From Oceaniradius stylonematis (GTDB lineage Bacteria > Pseudomonadota > Alphaproteobacteria > Rhizobiales > Rhizobiaceae): 64,000 nt of DNA. The stretch spans positions 228,614-292,613 of the forward strand of contig NZ_QFWV02000007.1 of NCBI RefSeq assembly GCF_003149475.2, written 5' to 3'. The notes beneath the pieces are model-generated. The model made no database searches. It saw only the letters and a list, made by a program, of their open reading frames with translations, and had not been told where the DNA came from. Position numbers and translations under genes: made by a program. Below are positions 28,207-37,499 of this stretch, piece after piece; within the stretch, counting starts at the first letter, position 1, and every line of letters starts with the position of its first letter.

Positions 28207-30804
28207 TCAGAAGAAGCTCTTGCCGCGCGCCCACCATCCGGCCCGCTTGGGCTTTTCGTCGTCCGACTTGTCCGTTTCGGATACGACGACCGGTTCCACA
28301 TCGAGATTGAGATTGGCGGCTGTCGCCCGCTTGCGCGCAGGCGTTTCTTCCGCTTCGCTCCCCGATGCCGCATCGCCGTCGGCGTCGTCATTGGCCGGCG
28401 CCGGCACATCCTCGGCAGTGACCGAGCTGCCCTCCGGGGCGCTGTCGACGGCTTCGACGACATCGGCGGCCTGTGTTGGCTCGCCAGCCTGCTCGGCGAC
28501 CGGTACGCTTTCCTGTGATGTTTCCGGCGCATCGGATTCCGTGTCGGTGTCCTGACGCGCTTCGGCACTTGCCTGTTCTTCGGTCTTGCTATGCGCTTCG
28601 GCAGCGATCAGGTCGGCCAGCGGCCCGACCGGTTCGGCATCCGGAATGCGCGGGCCGCGGTCGCGCCGGTTGCGACCGCCGCGGCGGCCCCTGGACCGCC
28701 GCTTGCGCCGCCGCCCGCCCGATTGCTCGTCGTCATCCTCGCCGTCGTCGGCGGCGTCCGCACGGCTTTCGGCACCGTCGTCCTCACCGTCCTTGTCGCG
28801 TCCGCGACGGCCGCGCCGTCGCTTGCGGCGCGGACGGTCCTCGTCTTCTTCGTCCGTGGTCTCGACCTCGACGTCGACCGCTGCAACCGCGTCCTCATCG
28901 TCGTCTTCGTCAAGACCGATGCCGATGGCCGGGCTTTCGATCTTCGGCAGATCGGAAATCGCGCCCTTTTCGATGGCGAACATCTCCGCGCCGATGTCAT
29001 CGTCCATCTCGATGGTGATCTTGACGCCGAACCGGCCTTCCATCTCGACCAGCGTGTCGCGCTTGTTGTTGAGAACGTAGAGCGCCGTCGCCGCCTGGGT
29101 CCGCACCGTCACATGGTGCTTGGAGTTTTTCAAAAGATGCTCTTCCAGCGACCGGATCACATGCAGCGCCACCGATTGCGGCGAGCGCACATAGCCGGTG
29201 CCGTTGCAGGCCGGGCACACCGACATCGTGCTTTCCAGAACCGAGGCGCGCATCCGCTGGCGGCTCATCTCCAGAAGGCCGAAATGCGAGATGCGGCCGA
29301 CCTGGATGCGGGCCCGGTCGTGCTTGAGGCAATCCTTGAGTTTCTTTTCCACCGCCCGGTTGTTGCGGTTCTCGTCCATGTCGATGAAGTCGATGACGAT
29401 CAGGCCGGCAAGGTCGCGCAGGCGCAGCTGCCGCGCCACTTCCTCGGCCGCTTCCAGGTTCGTGGCGAGCGCGGTCTCCTCGATCGAGTGCTCGCGGGTC
29501 GACTTGCCGGAGTTGACGTCGATGGCGACCAGCGCCTCGGTCTGGTTGATGATGATGTAGCCGCCCGACTTGAGCGTCACCTGCGGCTGGATCAGCTTGT
29601 CGAGCTGCGCTTCGATGCCCGTGCGCGCCAGGATCGGCGCGGTTTCGCGCCACGGCTTGACCGCCTTTGCCTGGCTCGGCATCAGCATCTTCATGAAGTC
29701 CTTGGCTTCACGATAGCCGTCTTCGCCGGCGACGATGATCTCGTCGATGTCCTTGTTGTAGAGATCGCGGATCGACCGCTTGATCAGGCTGCCTTCCTCG
29801 TAGACCAGCGAGGGTGCGCTCGACGACAGCGTCAAGTCGCGCACATTGTCCCAGAGCCGCATCAGATAGTCGTAGTCGCGCTCGATCTCGGCCTGGGTGC
29901 GGTTGGCACCCGCCGTGCGCAGGATGACGCCCATGCCCTTGGGCACATCGAGCTTGCGGACAAGGTCCTTCAGCCGCTTGCGGTCGGACACGGTGGTGAT
30001 CTTGCGCGAAATGCCGCCGCCGCGCGCCGTGTTCGGCATCAGCACGGAATAGCGGCCGGCCAGCGACAGATAGGTGGTCAGCGCCGCGCCCTTGTTGCCG
30101 CGCTCTTCCTTGACGACCTGCACCAGAATCACCTGGCGCCGCTTGATCACTTCCTGGATCTTGTACTGGCGTCGCGAGGGACGTCGGCGCGGGCGGCTCT
30201 CCTCGAGCGCATCGTCTTCGCCGACATCCTCGAAATCGCTGTCCTCGTCATCGCCGTCATCGGAGGCCGCGGCATCTTCCGAGACGGTATCGCCATTGTC
30301 TGCGCGTGCGGCCCGCGCATCGCCGCCATCCTCATCCTCATCCTCGTCGTCGAGTGCGGCGAGGATGTCGTCCATCGCAACCGGCTCGGCGTCCGGCACC
30401 TGTGTCTCGCGGCGTTGGGACTTCCCGTTTCGACGCCCCCGGCCGCGGCGCCGGCGGCCCTTGCGGCCGCGTCCATTGTCGCCATCGTCCTCATCGTCGT
30501 CGAAATCGGTTTCGGCCTGCGCGGCTTCTTCGTCGAGCAGGGCCTGCCGGTCGGCGAGCGGAATTTGGTAGTAGTCGGGATGGATTTCCGAAAAGGCGAG
30601 AAAGCCGTGGCGGTTGCCGCCATAATCGACGAACGCGGCCTGCAGCGAGGGTTCGACGCGCGTCACCTTCGCCAGATAGATGTTGCCGCGTATTTGTTTC
30701 TTGTGCTGGGATTCGAAGTCGAATTCTTCGAGGCGGTTACCTTTGACGACGACTGCGCGTGTTTCCTCCGGGTGGGAGGAATCGATGATCATTCTGTTTG
30801 ACAT
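28207..30804 (-). CDS. rne: ribonuclease E
   Basis: Endoribonuclease of the RNase E/G family that starts mRNA decay and processes stable RNAs, usually membrane-associated and scaffold of a degradosome. The 865-residue product has an S1 domain split by an acidic and basic insertion at about 91-212, as in other Alphaproteobacteria. The 5' sensor/DNase-I-like core has metal-binding Asp 429 in VAIDVNSGK and Asp 472 in VIDFIDMDENR, and the Zn-link CPAC at 530-533. The C-terminal third is low-complexity, with Arg-rich and Glu/Asp-rich blocks likely to bind RNA and partners. ATG at 30804 chosen; frame open to 30963. Confidence 0.95.
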   Translation of the reverse strand: MSNRMIIDSSHPEETRAVVVKGNRLEEFDFESQHKKQIRGNIYLAKVTRVEPSLQAAFVDYGGNRHGFLAFSEIHPDYYQIPLADRQALLDEEAAQAETDFDDDEDDGDNGRGRKGRRRRGRGRRNGKSQRRETQVPDAEPVAMDDILAALDDEDEDEDGGDARAARADNGDTVSEDAAASDDGDDEDSDFEDVGEDDALEESRPRRRPSRRQYKIQEVIKRRQVILVQVVKEERGNKGAALTTYLSLAGRYSVLMPNTARGGGISRKITTVSDRKRLKDLVRKLDVPKGMGVILRTAGANRTQAEIERDYDYLMRLWDNVRDLTLSSSAPSLVYEEGSLIKRSIRDLYNKDIDEIIVAGEDGYREAKDFMKMLMPSQAKAVKPWRETAPILARTGIEAQLDKLIQPQVTLKSGGYIIINQTEALVAIDVNSGKSTREHSIEETALATNLEAAEEVARQLRLRDLAGLIVIDFIDMDENRNNRAVEKKLKDCLKHDRARIQVGRISHFGLLEMSRQRMRASVLESTMSVCPACNGTGYVRSPQSVALHVIRSLEEHLLKNSKHHVTVRTQAATALYVLNNKRDTLVEMEGRFGVKITIEMDDDIGAEMFAIEKGAISDLPKIESPAIGIGLDEDDDEDAVAAVDVEVETTDEEDEDRPRRKRRRGRRGRDKDGEDDGAESRADAADDGEDDDEQSGGRRRKRRSRGRRGGRNRRDRGPRIPDAEPVGPLADLIAAEAHSKTEEQASAEARQDTDTESDAPETSQESVPVAEQAGEPTQAADVVEAVDSAPEGSSVTAEDVPAPANDDADGDAASGSEAEETPARKRATAANLNLDVEPVVVSETDKSDDEKPKRAGWWARGKSFF

Positions 30805-31454
30805 AAGTTTTGTATCCGCCGGGCGGAGCGGCAAGCCGGCACGCCCTTTCGGGGTCGGCCGAGGTTGGCAGTGCACGCGGTGCAGGGACGGAACGGCATT
30901 CGCCGACCGTGCGCCCTTTGCCCGGATTTCTGTTAGTGGCCGTCCGCTGGCGCTCCGCCTCACGCCGCGCCGGGGCGATGTGCCCCGTAACGGGCGGGCG
31001 GTGCGAAAATGTCGAATGTCTCAACGACATGGCGGTCAGCAATTTACCAAACGGGGTCCGCCTTCGGGCGAACCGTGACATGCGCTTCAAGCATGAAGCG
31101 GGAAACAGCGAAGCGGTTTCCGAACAAACCTCGGCGGCGGCAATTGCGACGCGTCGGCAATTCTCTGTTGCGGAAGCGGCACATTCATCGTGCGCCGAAC
31201 CGCTTTGTACAAGTTAGGTTTTTGCCATTGGAACCGCAAGCAGTTTTATTCTGGCACGGCCATCCGGCAGCTCCCACGCAGGAGTTCGGCAATGTCAAAA
31301 ACGACACTCGGGCATGTCGCACACAGCACATGCCCTTGCATATCAGATCGATTAGCCACATATGCCGGCGGTCCGCGATGTGCATCCGAGACGGCTGAAC
31401 AACTGCCCTTGGGACATCATCGACAGCGCGCTGCCATCCATCACCCACGACGTT
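30805..31454. other. long divergent intergenic region between rne and the LuxR-type gene
   Basis: About 650 bases without a convincing gene. The 200 bases nearest rne are G+C-rich, include a short GGGGC-ACATC-GCCCC stem on the minus strand, and are expected to hold the rne promoter and leader. RNase E genes are often autoregulated through their leaders, but no known element was recognised. The half nearer the LuxR gene (about 31,080-31,450) is richer in A+T and probably holds its promoter. Short frames here lack codon bias or motifs. Confidence 0.5.
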
Positions 31455-31470
31455 TTGAGCGCGCGCTCAA
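31455..31470. promoter_or_regulatory. 16-bp perfect palindrome before the LuxR-type gene (lux-box-like)
   Basis: TTGAGCGCGCGCTCAA is a perfect inverted repeat ending 18 bases before the ATG of the LuxR-type regulator. Length and symmetry resemble sites of LuxR-family dimers, so autoregulation is a reasonable guess. It could instead form a hairpin in the mRNA leader. Confidence 0.45.
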
Positions 31471-31488
31471 CCTGATTCGAAAATTGCA

Positions 31489-32232
31489 ATGCCACGCTCC
31501 GCAACGCCAACGCTCGACGATACCAGAAACAGCTACCGCGAACGGGTTGCGCTGTGCACGACGACCTACGACCTGTTGCGCCTGGTCCGTGAAGTCGCCG
31601 CCGAACACGATTTCAAGTTCTTCGCGATTGCCCCGCTGCCGTCGGCGAAGGACGAAAAGCTTGCGCCGCTTGCCGTCTTGACCAACTGGCCCGAGGAGCT
31701 TCTGCGGCGTTACGACGAGTTGGAATTGCTCAAGGACAGCCCGATTTTCGGTGCGTTGCGGGCAAGCACCAAGCCCGTCGTCTGGTCCAACCGAGCCGGT
31801 GCCCGCCATTCGATCAAGGGCCATCCCCGCGAAATCCAGGACATGTTCTGTTCGTTCGGCATGTATGAGGGCGTGCATTTCAGCGTCCAGGAACCTGGCG
31901 GCAAGCGGGGTGCCGTCGGCTTTTCCGGCGACCGACCGCCGCCGGGCGAGGCCGAAATGGCCGAGCTGAACTTCGCCGCAAATTTGATCTACGAGCGCCT
32001 GCTGGAGTTGGACAAGGGTTCCAAACCGCAGAAGACGCAAAAGCTCAGCCAACGCGAAGGCGAGTGCCTGATGTGGACGGCGTCGGGCAAGACGAGCGCG
32101 GAGATCGCCATCATCCTGAAGCTGTCCGAGCACACGGTGAACCATTATCTGACGGCCGCATGCCAGAAACTGGGCGCCACCAATCGTGCCCATGCCGTCT
32201 ACAAGGCCATGCGCGCGGGTTATCTGGACTGA
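31489..32232 (+). CDS. LuxR family transcriptional regulator (VisN/VisR- or VjbR-like solo)
   Basis: A 247-residue regulator with an N-terminal autoinducer-binding-type domain (about 20-165) and a C-terminal LuxR helix-turn-helix (about 185-245: LSQREGECLMWTASGKTSAE ... LSEHTVNHYLTAACQKLG). Tryptophan, tyrosine, aspartate and tryptophan positions of the ligand pocket appear partly kept (NWPEELLRRY, KDSPIF, KPVVWS). No luxI-type synthase is nearby, so it is a solo. Its place at the edge of the flagellar cluster matches VisN/VisR of Sinorhizobium and VjbR of Brucella, which control flagellar genes. There is no clear Shine-Dalgarno before the ATG. It lies 21 bases ahead of the PAS gene. Confidence 0.85.
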   Translation: MPRSATPTLDDTRNSYRERVALCTTTYDLLRLVREVAAEHDFKFFAIAPLPSAKDEKLAPLAVLTNWPEELLRRYDELELLKDSPIFGALRASTKPVVWSNRAGARHSIKGHPREIQDMFCSFGMYEGVHFSVQEPGGKRGAVGFSGDRPPPGEAEMAELNFAANLIYERLLELDKGSKPQKTQKLSQREGECLMWTASGKTSAEIAIILKLSEHTVNHYLTAACQKLGATNRAHAVYKAMRAGYLD

Positions 32233-32253
32233 CGGGCCAGGGGGAGGAGACAA

Positions 32254-32709
32254 ATGGACCAACCGCTGCAATTTGCCGTTCATGACGGTCCGCGACCGGC
32301 ACAGCCCATGGAGCACGTGACCGTCGACGGATCGACGATCCTCGAAGTGCTGGCCCAGTTCGAGCCGTTCGGTCTGTGGCGCATGGATCTGGATACCGGA
32401 CTGGTCTACTGGACCCGCGACATCTACGAGATCCACGAGATCCCCTACCGGGACGGCCCCGTCAACGTGAAGATGGCGATCGACGCCTATCACCCGGATG
32501 ACCGCGGTCTGGTGGTCGATTGCCTCGAAGACGTCGTGGCGCGCAAATCCGGATTTCATTTCGTTCTGCGCATCGCGACCGCCGATGGGCGCTACAAGAA
32601 GGTCAAGGCGGTCGGCAAGTTCCACGTCAACGAAGACGGGCGCGAGGAACTGATCGGTACGTTCCAGGAAGACCCCGGTGGGGTGCGCGGCGTGGTGATC
32701 AAGCAGTAG
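32254..32709 (+). CDS. stand-alone PAS domain protein
   Basis: A 151-residue soluble protein made almost wholly of one PAS fold (about 35-140). The pattern GLWRMDLDTGLVYWTRDIYE, followed by HPDDRGLVVDCLEDVV and FHFVLRIATADGRYKKVKAV, matches the PAS_3 type found in sensor kinases and chemoreceptors. No output domain is attached. It follows the LuxR-type gene by 21 bases (GGGGGAGG precedes its ATG) and is probably cotranscribed, so it may modulate that regulator or another flagellar regulator. Confidence 0.85.
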   Translation: MDQPLQFAVHDGPRPAQPMEHVTVDGSTILEVLAQFEPFGLWRMDLDTGLVYWTRDIYEIHEIPYRDGPVNVKMAIDAYHPDDRGLVVDCLEDVVARKSGFHFVLRIATADGRYKKVKAVGKFHVNEDGREELIGTFQEDPGGVRGVVIKQ

Positions 32710-32727
32710 CGCGACGTGTCTGCCCGA

Positions 32728-33189
32728 TCACGAAAGGGCAGGGGGCGGCCCCGGCGTATGACCGGGCGAGAAGCTGTTGCAATGGAACGCGCGCTCCATC
32801 GTCGCCCGGCTGGCCTTGTGCAGACGCACGGCAGGGGCGCCCGAACCCAGATGCTGGAGTTCGATCGCCGCGTGATCGTCGCGGATGATCAGCCGGACGC
32901 GGGCTTCAAAGCGCGCAGCGGCAATGCTCACCCCGAGCGATACGCTCGGGCGTTCCCCCCAGTCCAGCGACAGGCCGCTGTCCCGGTCGTAGTGAATGAA
33001 GCCGGGCGCGAAATGCAGTTCCGCCGCCGCGGCAACGATCTCGGCCATGTTTGCCTCGCGGCCATTGATCACATGGTCGGCAAAAGTCGCCAGGTCGGTC
33101 AGCCGCAACTCGTCCAGAAGCGGCCGCAGGTGCCTGGCCAATACCTGTTCCAGCGCCATGTGATGCGGGTCGGTCAGCATCGCCGTCAC
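32728..33189 (-). CDS. conserved flagellar-locus protein of unknown function
   Basis: A 153-residue protein whose ATG overlaps the flhB stop (ATGA), making it the last gene of the motA-fliM-fliN-fliG-flhB operon. It has no signal peptide or membrane segment. The middle (FADHVINGREANMAEIVAAA, FAPGFIHYDRDSGLSLDWGE) does not match a family I know, though genes at the same position occur in rhizobial flagellar clusters. Tight coupling with flhB suggests a role in flagellar assembly. It converges on the PAS gene with an 18-base gap. Confidence 0.75.
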   Translation of the reverse strand: MTAMLTDPHHMALEQVLARHLRPLLDELRLTDLATFADHVINGREANMAEIVAAAAELHFAPGFIHYDRDSGLSLDWGERPSVSLGVSIAAARFEARVRLIIRDDHAAIELQHLGSGAPAVRLHKASRATMERAFHCNSFSPGHTPGPPPALS

Positions 33190-34250
33190 GCCTTCTTCTT
33201 GTTCAGGTAGACGATGATCTCGGCCACCGCCTCGAAGAATTCCGGCGGGATCGTCTGATCGATGCCGACCGCCTTGTACATGGCCCGCGTCAGCGGCGGG
33301 TTTTCGTGCACCATCACCTCGTTCTCGGCGGCGATTTCCTTGATGCGCTGGGCGATCAGGTCCTGGCCCTTGGCCACCACGACCGGCGCGGGGTCGGTCG
33401 GCGGGTTGTAGCGCAGCGCGATCGCGTAGTGGGTCGGGTTCGTCAGCACCAGCGTCGCGTTCGGGACCGCGCCCATCATCCGCTTGCGTGCCCGCTCGCG
33501 CGCGACCGACTGCATGCGCGCCTTCATCAGCGGGTCACCCTCGGCCTGCTTGTGCTCGTCGCGGATCTCCTTGTGCGACATGCGCAGATCCTTGAGCCAT
33601 TCGCGGTTGGTCCACAAAAGGTCGGCCACCGCGATCACGGCCATGGCCAGAACCATGGTGAACAAAAGCCCGAACAGGATGCGTGCCACCTGCGCCAGAA
33701 AGATCTCGGAACTGGTGATCGGCCCTTCTGCGAGCACCGGCATGATTCCGCCGGCAAAGGCCACCACACAGCCGCCGGTAAAGGCAATCTTGGCCAGCAC
33801 CTTGAAGAATTCGGCCCAGCCCTTGGCGCCGAACATGCGCTCGAAGCCCTTCTTCAGCGAAATGCGCGACAGTTCGGGCTTGATGCGCTTGAAGACGATG
33901 CGCGGCGGGTTCTGCGCGAACGATCCGGCGAGACCCGCAAAGGCGAGCCCGAGCAGCACCGGCGCCAGAATGACCATGGTGACCTCGAAGTAGCGGGTCA
34001 TGACGGTCATCGTGTCGGCGGTGGTCGCCAGGGAATACTGGCCGGCCCGGTCGAGCAGGATCTCGAGCTGGGTCTTCAGGTTCGCCGTCAGCGCGTTTGA
34101 CGCAAAGCCGATGATCGCGGTGATCGCGGTCAGCGTGAACAGGACCGGCAGTTCCTTGGAGAAGGCAGTCTGCCCCTTTTCGATGGCATCCTGCTTCTTC
34201 TTCTCGGTCGGTTCCTCGGTTTTGCTGTCCTTGTCGTCCTCATCGGCCAT
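33186..34250 (-). CDS. flhB: flagellar export apparatus protein FlhB
   Basis: Inner-membrane component of the flagellar type III export gate that switches from rod/hook to filament substrates after self-cleavage. The 354-residue product has a charged N-terminus (TEEPTEKKKQDAIEKGQ), four membrane segments (about 33-52, 88-112, 152-174, 188-212), and the cleavage motif NPTH at 271-274 in a cytoplasmic domain. Located 17 bases after fliG. Confidence 0.97.
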   Translation of the reverse strand: MADEDDKDSKTEEPTEKKKQDAIEKGQTAFSKELPVLFTLTAITAIIGFASNALTANLKTQLEILLDRAGQYSLATTADTMTVMTRYFEVTMVILAPVLLGLAFAGLAGSFAQNPPRIVFKRIKPELSRISLKKGFERMFGAKGWAEFFKVLAKIAFTGGCVVAFAGGIMPVLAEGPITSSEIFLAQVARILFGLLFTMVLAMAVIAVADLLWTNREWLKDLRMSHKEIRDEHKQAEGDPLMKARMQSVARERARKRMMGAVPNATLVLTNPTHYAIALRYNPPTDPAPVVVAKGQDLIAQRIKEIAAENEVMVHENPPLTRAMYKAVGIDQTIPPEFFEAVAEIIVYLNKKKA

Positions 34251-34267
34251 GGCCGGTCACCATGCCG

Positions 34268-35266
34268 TCAGTCGCGCTTGGGCAGCGCGATGCGGCCCTC
34301 GGAGGCCAGCTTCATGGCGAGTTGGGCGATCGACTTGCGCGCATCCTCGATCGCCGCCGGCGTGTCCTGCCCGCCGCCCGACAGTTCGGATTCGATCATC
34401 TTGCGCGCCCGCTGGCTGATCGAGGACAGAACGGCCTCCTTGAGGTCACCATCGGCACCGCGCAATGCGCGCACAAGTAGGTCGCTCGGCAGTCCGTCGA
34501 CCACCAGCGTACGGGCGCCGGCTTCCAGCAGCACCAGGTCGTCGAACCGGAACAGCCGCGATTCCAGCGCGGCCAGCTTCTTGGGATCGATCGATTCCCG
34601 CACCTTCTTCATCAGTGTCTCGCTGGCATCCTTCTGCATCGCGTTCATGATCTCGGCGACCCGCATGGGTGCTTCGTCGCTGCCGCCTGCATTCCCCTTG
34701 GCATCCAGCTTGAAGTCCTTGACCAGCGCGTGACCGACATGGGCCAGCCGTTCGCCCGGTATGTCACGCGCGGTCATCATCGCCGTCACGATGGGCGTCT
34801 GCCGTTCGTCGGGCATCGATTCGAGAACGCCGGCCGCCTTGGCCGGAGGAAGTTGCGCCATCAGCGCGGCGACGAGCTGCGGCGGTTCGCTGGCCAGCCG
34901 GCCGACGAGCACCTCATCGTCGACCGTGGCGATCAACTCCCAGGGCGACTTTTTCGGCTCCGCCGGCTTGGCGGGCTCGCCGGGCGCCTCCGGTTCGTCC
35001 TCGGGCAGCGAATCGTCCATGATCGCGTTGATCGCGTCGCGGCTGTCGATGATGCCCGATCCCTCGACGAATGCCGCCTCGAACTCGCTGACCAGCGCAT
35101 CGACGTCGGTCTGCGGCAGGTTCTTGAGCGTGTGGCCCGCATCGATCATGCGGCGCAGTTCATCGCCCTTGAAGTATTTCAGCAATTGCTTGGCACGCGG
35201 CTTGCCCATCGCGATCAGCACGGCGGCCGCCTTCTGCGACGTGGACAATGTGTAACGCTGCTGCAT
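34268..35266 (-). CDS. fliG: flagellar motor switch protein FliG
   Basis: Rotor protein that touches the MotA stator and generates torque. The 332-residue product has the N-terminal FliF-binding part (KAAAVLIAMGKPRAKQLLKY), an armadillo-like middle, and a C-terminal domain with the charged FRFDDLVLLEAGARTLV helix near 245-265, then LSSISQRARKMIESEL. An Asp/Glu/Pro-rich linker sits near 90-110. Fourth gene of the motA operon. Confidence 0.96.
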   Translation of the reverse strand: MQQRYTLSTSQKAAAVLIAMGKPRAKQLLKYFKGDELRRMIDAGHTLKNLPQTDVDALVSEFEAAFVEGSGIIDSRDAINAIMDDSLPEDEPEAPGEPAKPAEPKKSPWELIATVDDEVLVGRLASEPPQLVAALMAQLPPAKAAGVLESMPDERQTPIVTAMMTARDIPGERLAHVGHALVKDFKLDAKGNAGGSDEAPMRVAEIMNAMQKDASETLMKKVRESIDPKKLAALESRLFRFDDLVLLEAGARTLVVDGLPSDLLVRALRGADGDLKEAVLSSISQRARKMIESELSGGGQDTPAAIEDARKSIAQLAMKLASEGRIALPKRD

Positions 35267-35288
35267 GATCTGCTAAGCCCCGGTCAAG

Positions 35289-35669
35289 TCAGGCAAACAC
35301 GTTGGTGACCTTGAAGGCGAACCGGTCCGGCTCTTCCTCGGACACCTGCATCTGTCCGGTGGCGACCTTGACCCCGTTGACGAAGATGTCGATGGGATCG
35401 CCGACCCGGCTGTCGAGCGGGATGGTCGTACCCTTCTGAAGGGCGTTCAGTTCGGCAACGGACAGTTCGGCGCGACCGATGACGGCCTGCACCTCGAGCG
35501 GGATCTCACGCAGCGTGCGCGAAAGGCCCGCGGTCGTTGCCTCATTGTCCTTGTCGACCACGTCCTGCAGGTCGTTGATCGCCTTTTCGAGCGCGTCGTC
35601 CGGGTCCAGCTTCGTTTCGTCTTCGGCCTCGACGAACGCGATATGTTCTTCTTCGGCGGCATCGGCCAT
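35289..35669 (-). CDS. fliN: flagellar motor switch protein FliN
   Basis: C-ring protein. The 126-residue product has an acidic N-terminus and a SpoA domain (about 50-125) with IPLEVQAVIGRAELSVAELN, and LDSRVGDPIDIFVNGVKVATGQ. The ATG at 35669 is one base after the fliM stop; the longer frame to 35825 reads through fliM and is not used. It forms the bottom of the switch with FliM. Confidence 0.96.
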   Translation of the reverse strand: MADAAEEEHIAFVEAEDETKLDPDDALEKAINDLQDVVDKDNEATTAGLSRTLREIPLEVQAVIGRAELSVAELNALQKGTTIPLDSRVGDPIDIFVNGVKVATGQMQVSEEEPDRFAFKVTNVFA

Positions 35670-35670
35670 G

Positions 35671-36615
35671 TCATTGACCCCCTTTGATCGTGTGTTGGTG
35701 GGCATGCGCGCGCAGGGCGGCGGCGATCGGCGCGATCGGCCCCTGGATGCGCACGGCGTTGGCGTGGCCGACCCGGCCGATCTGCGTCGTGAACAGATCG
35801 CGGCCCTTGGCACGCAGGACGGCATCTCCGCCGGCGGCGGGCGCGCTTTCTATCACATCGCCCGGCTTGAGCCGCGCAACCTCGGCCAGCGTCATTTCCG
35901 CCAGCGGCAGGATCACCTCCACGGCGAGATCGAAATCGGGCACCTTGAACTCGTGGCGCTGGTTCGCGTGCGCCGCGCGCGCTTCGTCGGCGGCAAGCGT
36001 GGCCGAAAGGTCGATCAGAAGCCGGTGCGGCACGTCCAGCCAGCACCATGCACGGTTGACGCCGAACGTGATCGAAAAGGACAGCGTCGCAACCGCGTCG
36101 CCTGTCTCGTCGATCAATGCGGGATCGTCGCCGCGATAGATGTCGACCCGTCCGAACCCGAGCAGCGGCCGGTCGGTCTGCCGCGTCTGCCCGGCGGCGA
36201 CCGCCAGCGAATGCAGAACGCCGATCTCAAGCTGCGAAATCTCTCCTGCCGATGGCGGCATGTCCGCTTCCGGGTCGCAGCCCAGAAGCGCGCCGTTGAC
36301 GAGGCCGGCCGCCTGCCGGTCCAGATGCAGGGCCAGCCGGCACCGTTCCTCGGGATAGTAGAATGTGAAGCCGGCGGTTTCGGCGTTTCCGGCGGGGGGC
36401 TTGCCGGGCCGCGACGGGTCGCTCATCGTCTCGAACGCCATCACCAGATCGGGCGACAGCGTCTGCATGCGCGCCGTCATGTGCGCCTGGAACGCCGTTC
36501 CCAGGCGCTTGATGACGTTCTTCAGCCCGTCTTCGCTGACGCGCTTGCGCAAGATGCGGTCGGCAACGTCGCGGTCCTCCGGCGCCAGATCATATCTGTG
36601 CGCGAGCGTACTCAC
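35671..36615 (-). CDS. fliM: flagellar motor switch protein FliM
   Basis: C-ring protein joining FliG and FliN and, in other bacteria, binding CheY-P. The 314-residue sequence is divergent, as usual in Rhizobiales, but the C-terminal SpoA domain ([29 protein letters not shown]) and the CheC-like middle are visible. The ATG at 36615 overlaps the motA stop (ATGA). Its stop is one base before fliN. Confidence 0.9.
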   Translation of the reverse strand: MSTLAHRYDLAPEDRDVADRILRKRVSEDGLKNVIKRLGTAFQAHMTARMQTLSPDLVMAFETMSDPSRPGKPPAGNAETAGFTFYYPEERCRLALHLDRQAAGLVNGALLGCDPEADMPPSAGEISQLEIGVLHSLAVAAGQTRQTDRPLLGFGRVDIYRGDDPALIDETGDAVATLSFSITFGVNRAWCWLDVPHRLLIDLSATLAADEARAAHANQRHEFKVPDFDLAVEVILPLAEMTLAEVARLKPGDVIESAPAAGGDAVLRAKGRDLFTTQIGRVGHANAVRIQGPIAPIAAALRAHAHQHTIKGGQ

Positions 36616-37481
36616 GCCGCCTGGGCCTCATTGGCGCGCCCGGCCTCTTCCTCGACCTCCTCCAGCGAAGGCCGGTAGTAGGCCGAAATCGTCTTGCGGC
36701 CGAACTCCAGCGCCACCTGCGGCATCGAGCCGTTCATGTATGCGATCAGCGTCTGCTTGGCGACATAGTAGAGCCGGATGCCCTTTTCGCGCACGCCCTT
36801 GACCTTGGTCGCAATCGGCCCGACCACCGCATAGGCAAGGAAGATGCCCAGAAAGCTGCCGACGAGCGCCGCCGCGATCAGTCCGCCGAGGATCTCCGGG
36901 CTCTGGTCGATGGCGCCCATCGCCTTGATCACGCCCAGGATCGCCGCGACGATGCCGATCGCAGGCAGTCCGTCCGACGAATTCTGCAGGGCCTGGTAAG
37001 GCTTGAGCTTGTCGCCCTTGATGGTCGCGATTTCCTCTTCCATCAATGCTTCAACCTCGTGTGGGCGCGCATTTCCGACAATGATCAGCCGCACATAGTC
37101 GCAGATGAAATTGGTCAGATCCTCCCGCTCGAGAACCGCCGGGTACTCGGCAAATATGTCTGATTCCTCCGGATTGTCGATATGCCCCTCGACCTCGTTG
37201 CGCGGCTTGGTCTTCAATTCGCGCATCAGCCGGTGGAGCAGCCCGAGCAGTTCCAGATAATCGTCGCTTCCAGGCACCTTGTTGGTCAGCGCTTCCATGA
37301 TCGCCTTGCCGGTGTCCTTGATCGACGACATCGTGTTGGCGACGATGAAGATGCCGACTGCCGCGCCGACGATGATGACCACCTCGAAGGGCTGCCAGAG
37401 CACTTTGACGTAGCCGCCCATGGCCATGTAGCCGCCCAGCACGCAGCCGAAGGTTACAACCAGACCGATGATGATGCCCAC
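36612..37481 (-). CDS. motA: flagellar motor stator protein MotA
   Basis: Proton-channel stator subunit. The 289-residue product begins [20 protein letters not shown] with two membrane segments, has a large cytoplasmic loop (about 60-165) with charged residues that contact FliG, and two more membrane segments around the [20 protein letters not shown] stretch and [15 protein letters not shown]. It opens the minus-strand operon. Its MotB partner lies 15 kb away with motC. Confidence 0.96.
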   Translation of the reverse strand: MGIIIGLVVTFGCVLGGYMAMGGYVKVLWQPFEVVIIVGAAVGIFIVANTMSSIKDTGKAIMEALTNKVPGSDDYLELLGLLHRLMRELKTKPRNEVEGHIDNPEESDIFAEYPAVLEREDLTNFICDYVRLIIVGNARPHEVEALMEEEIATIKGDKLKPYQALQNSSDGLPAIGIVAAILGVIKAMGAIDQSPEILGGLIAAALVGSFLGIFLAYAVVGPIATKVKGVREKGIRLYYVAKQTLIAYMNGSMPQVALEFGRKTISAYYRPSLEEVEEEAGRANEAQAA

Positions 37482-37499
37482 GGGGAACTCCTCTTGAGG

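Noticed and set aside
28591-30801. 736-codon plus-strand open frame opposite rne
   Set aside because: Antisense shadow of rne; composition follows the complement of the acidic/basic repeats and no family features are visible.
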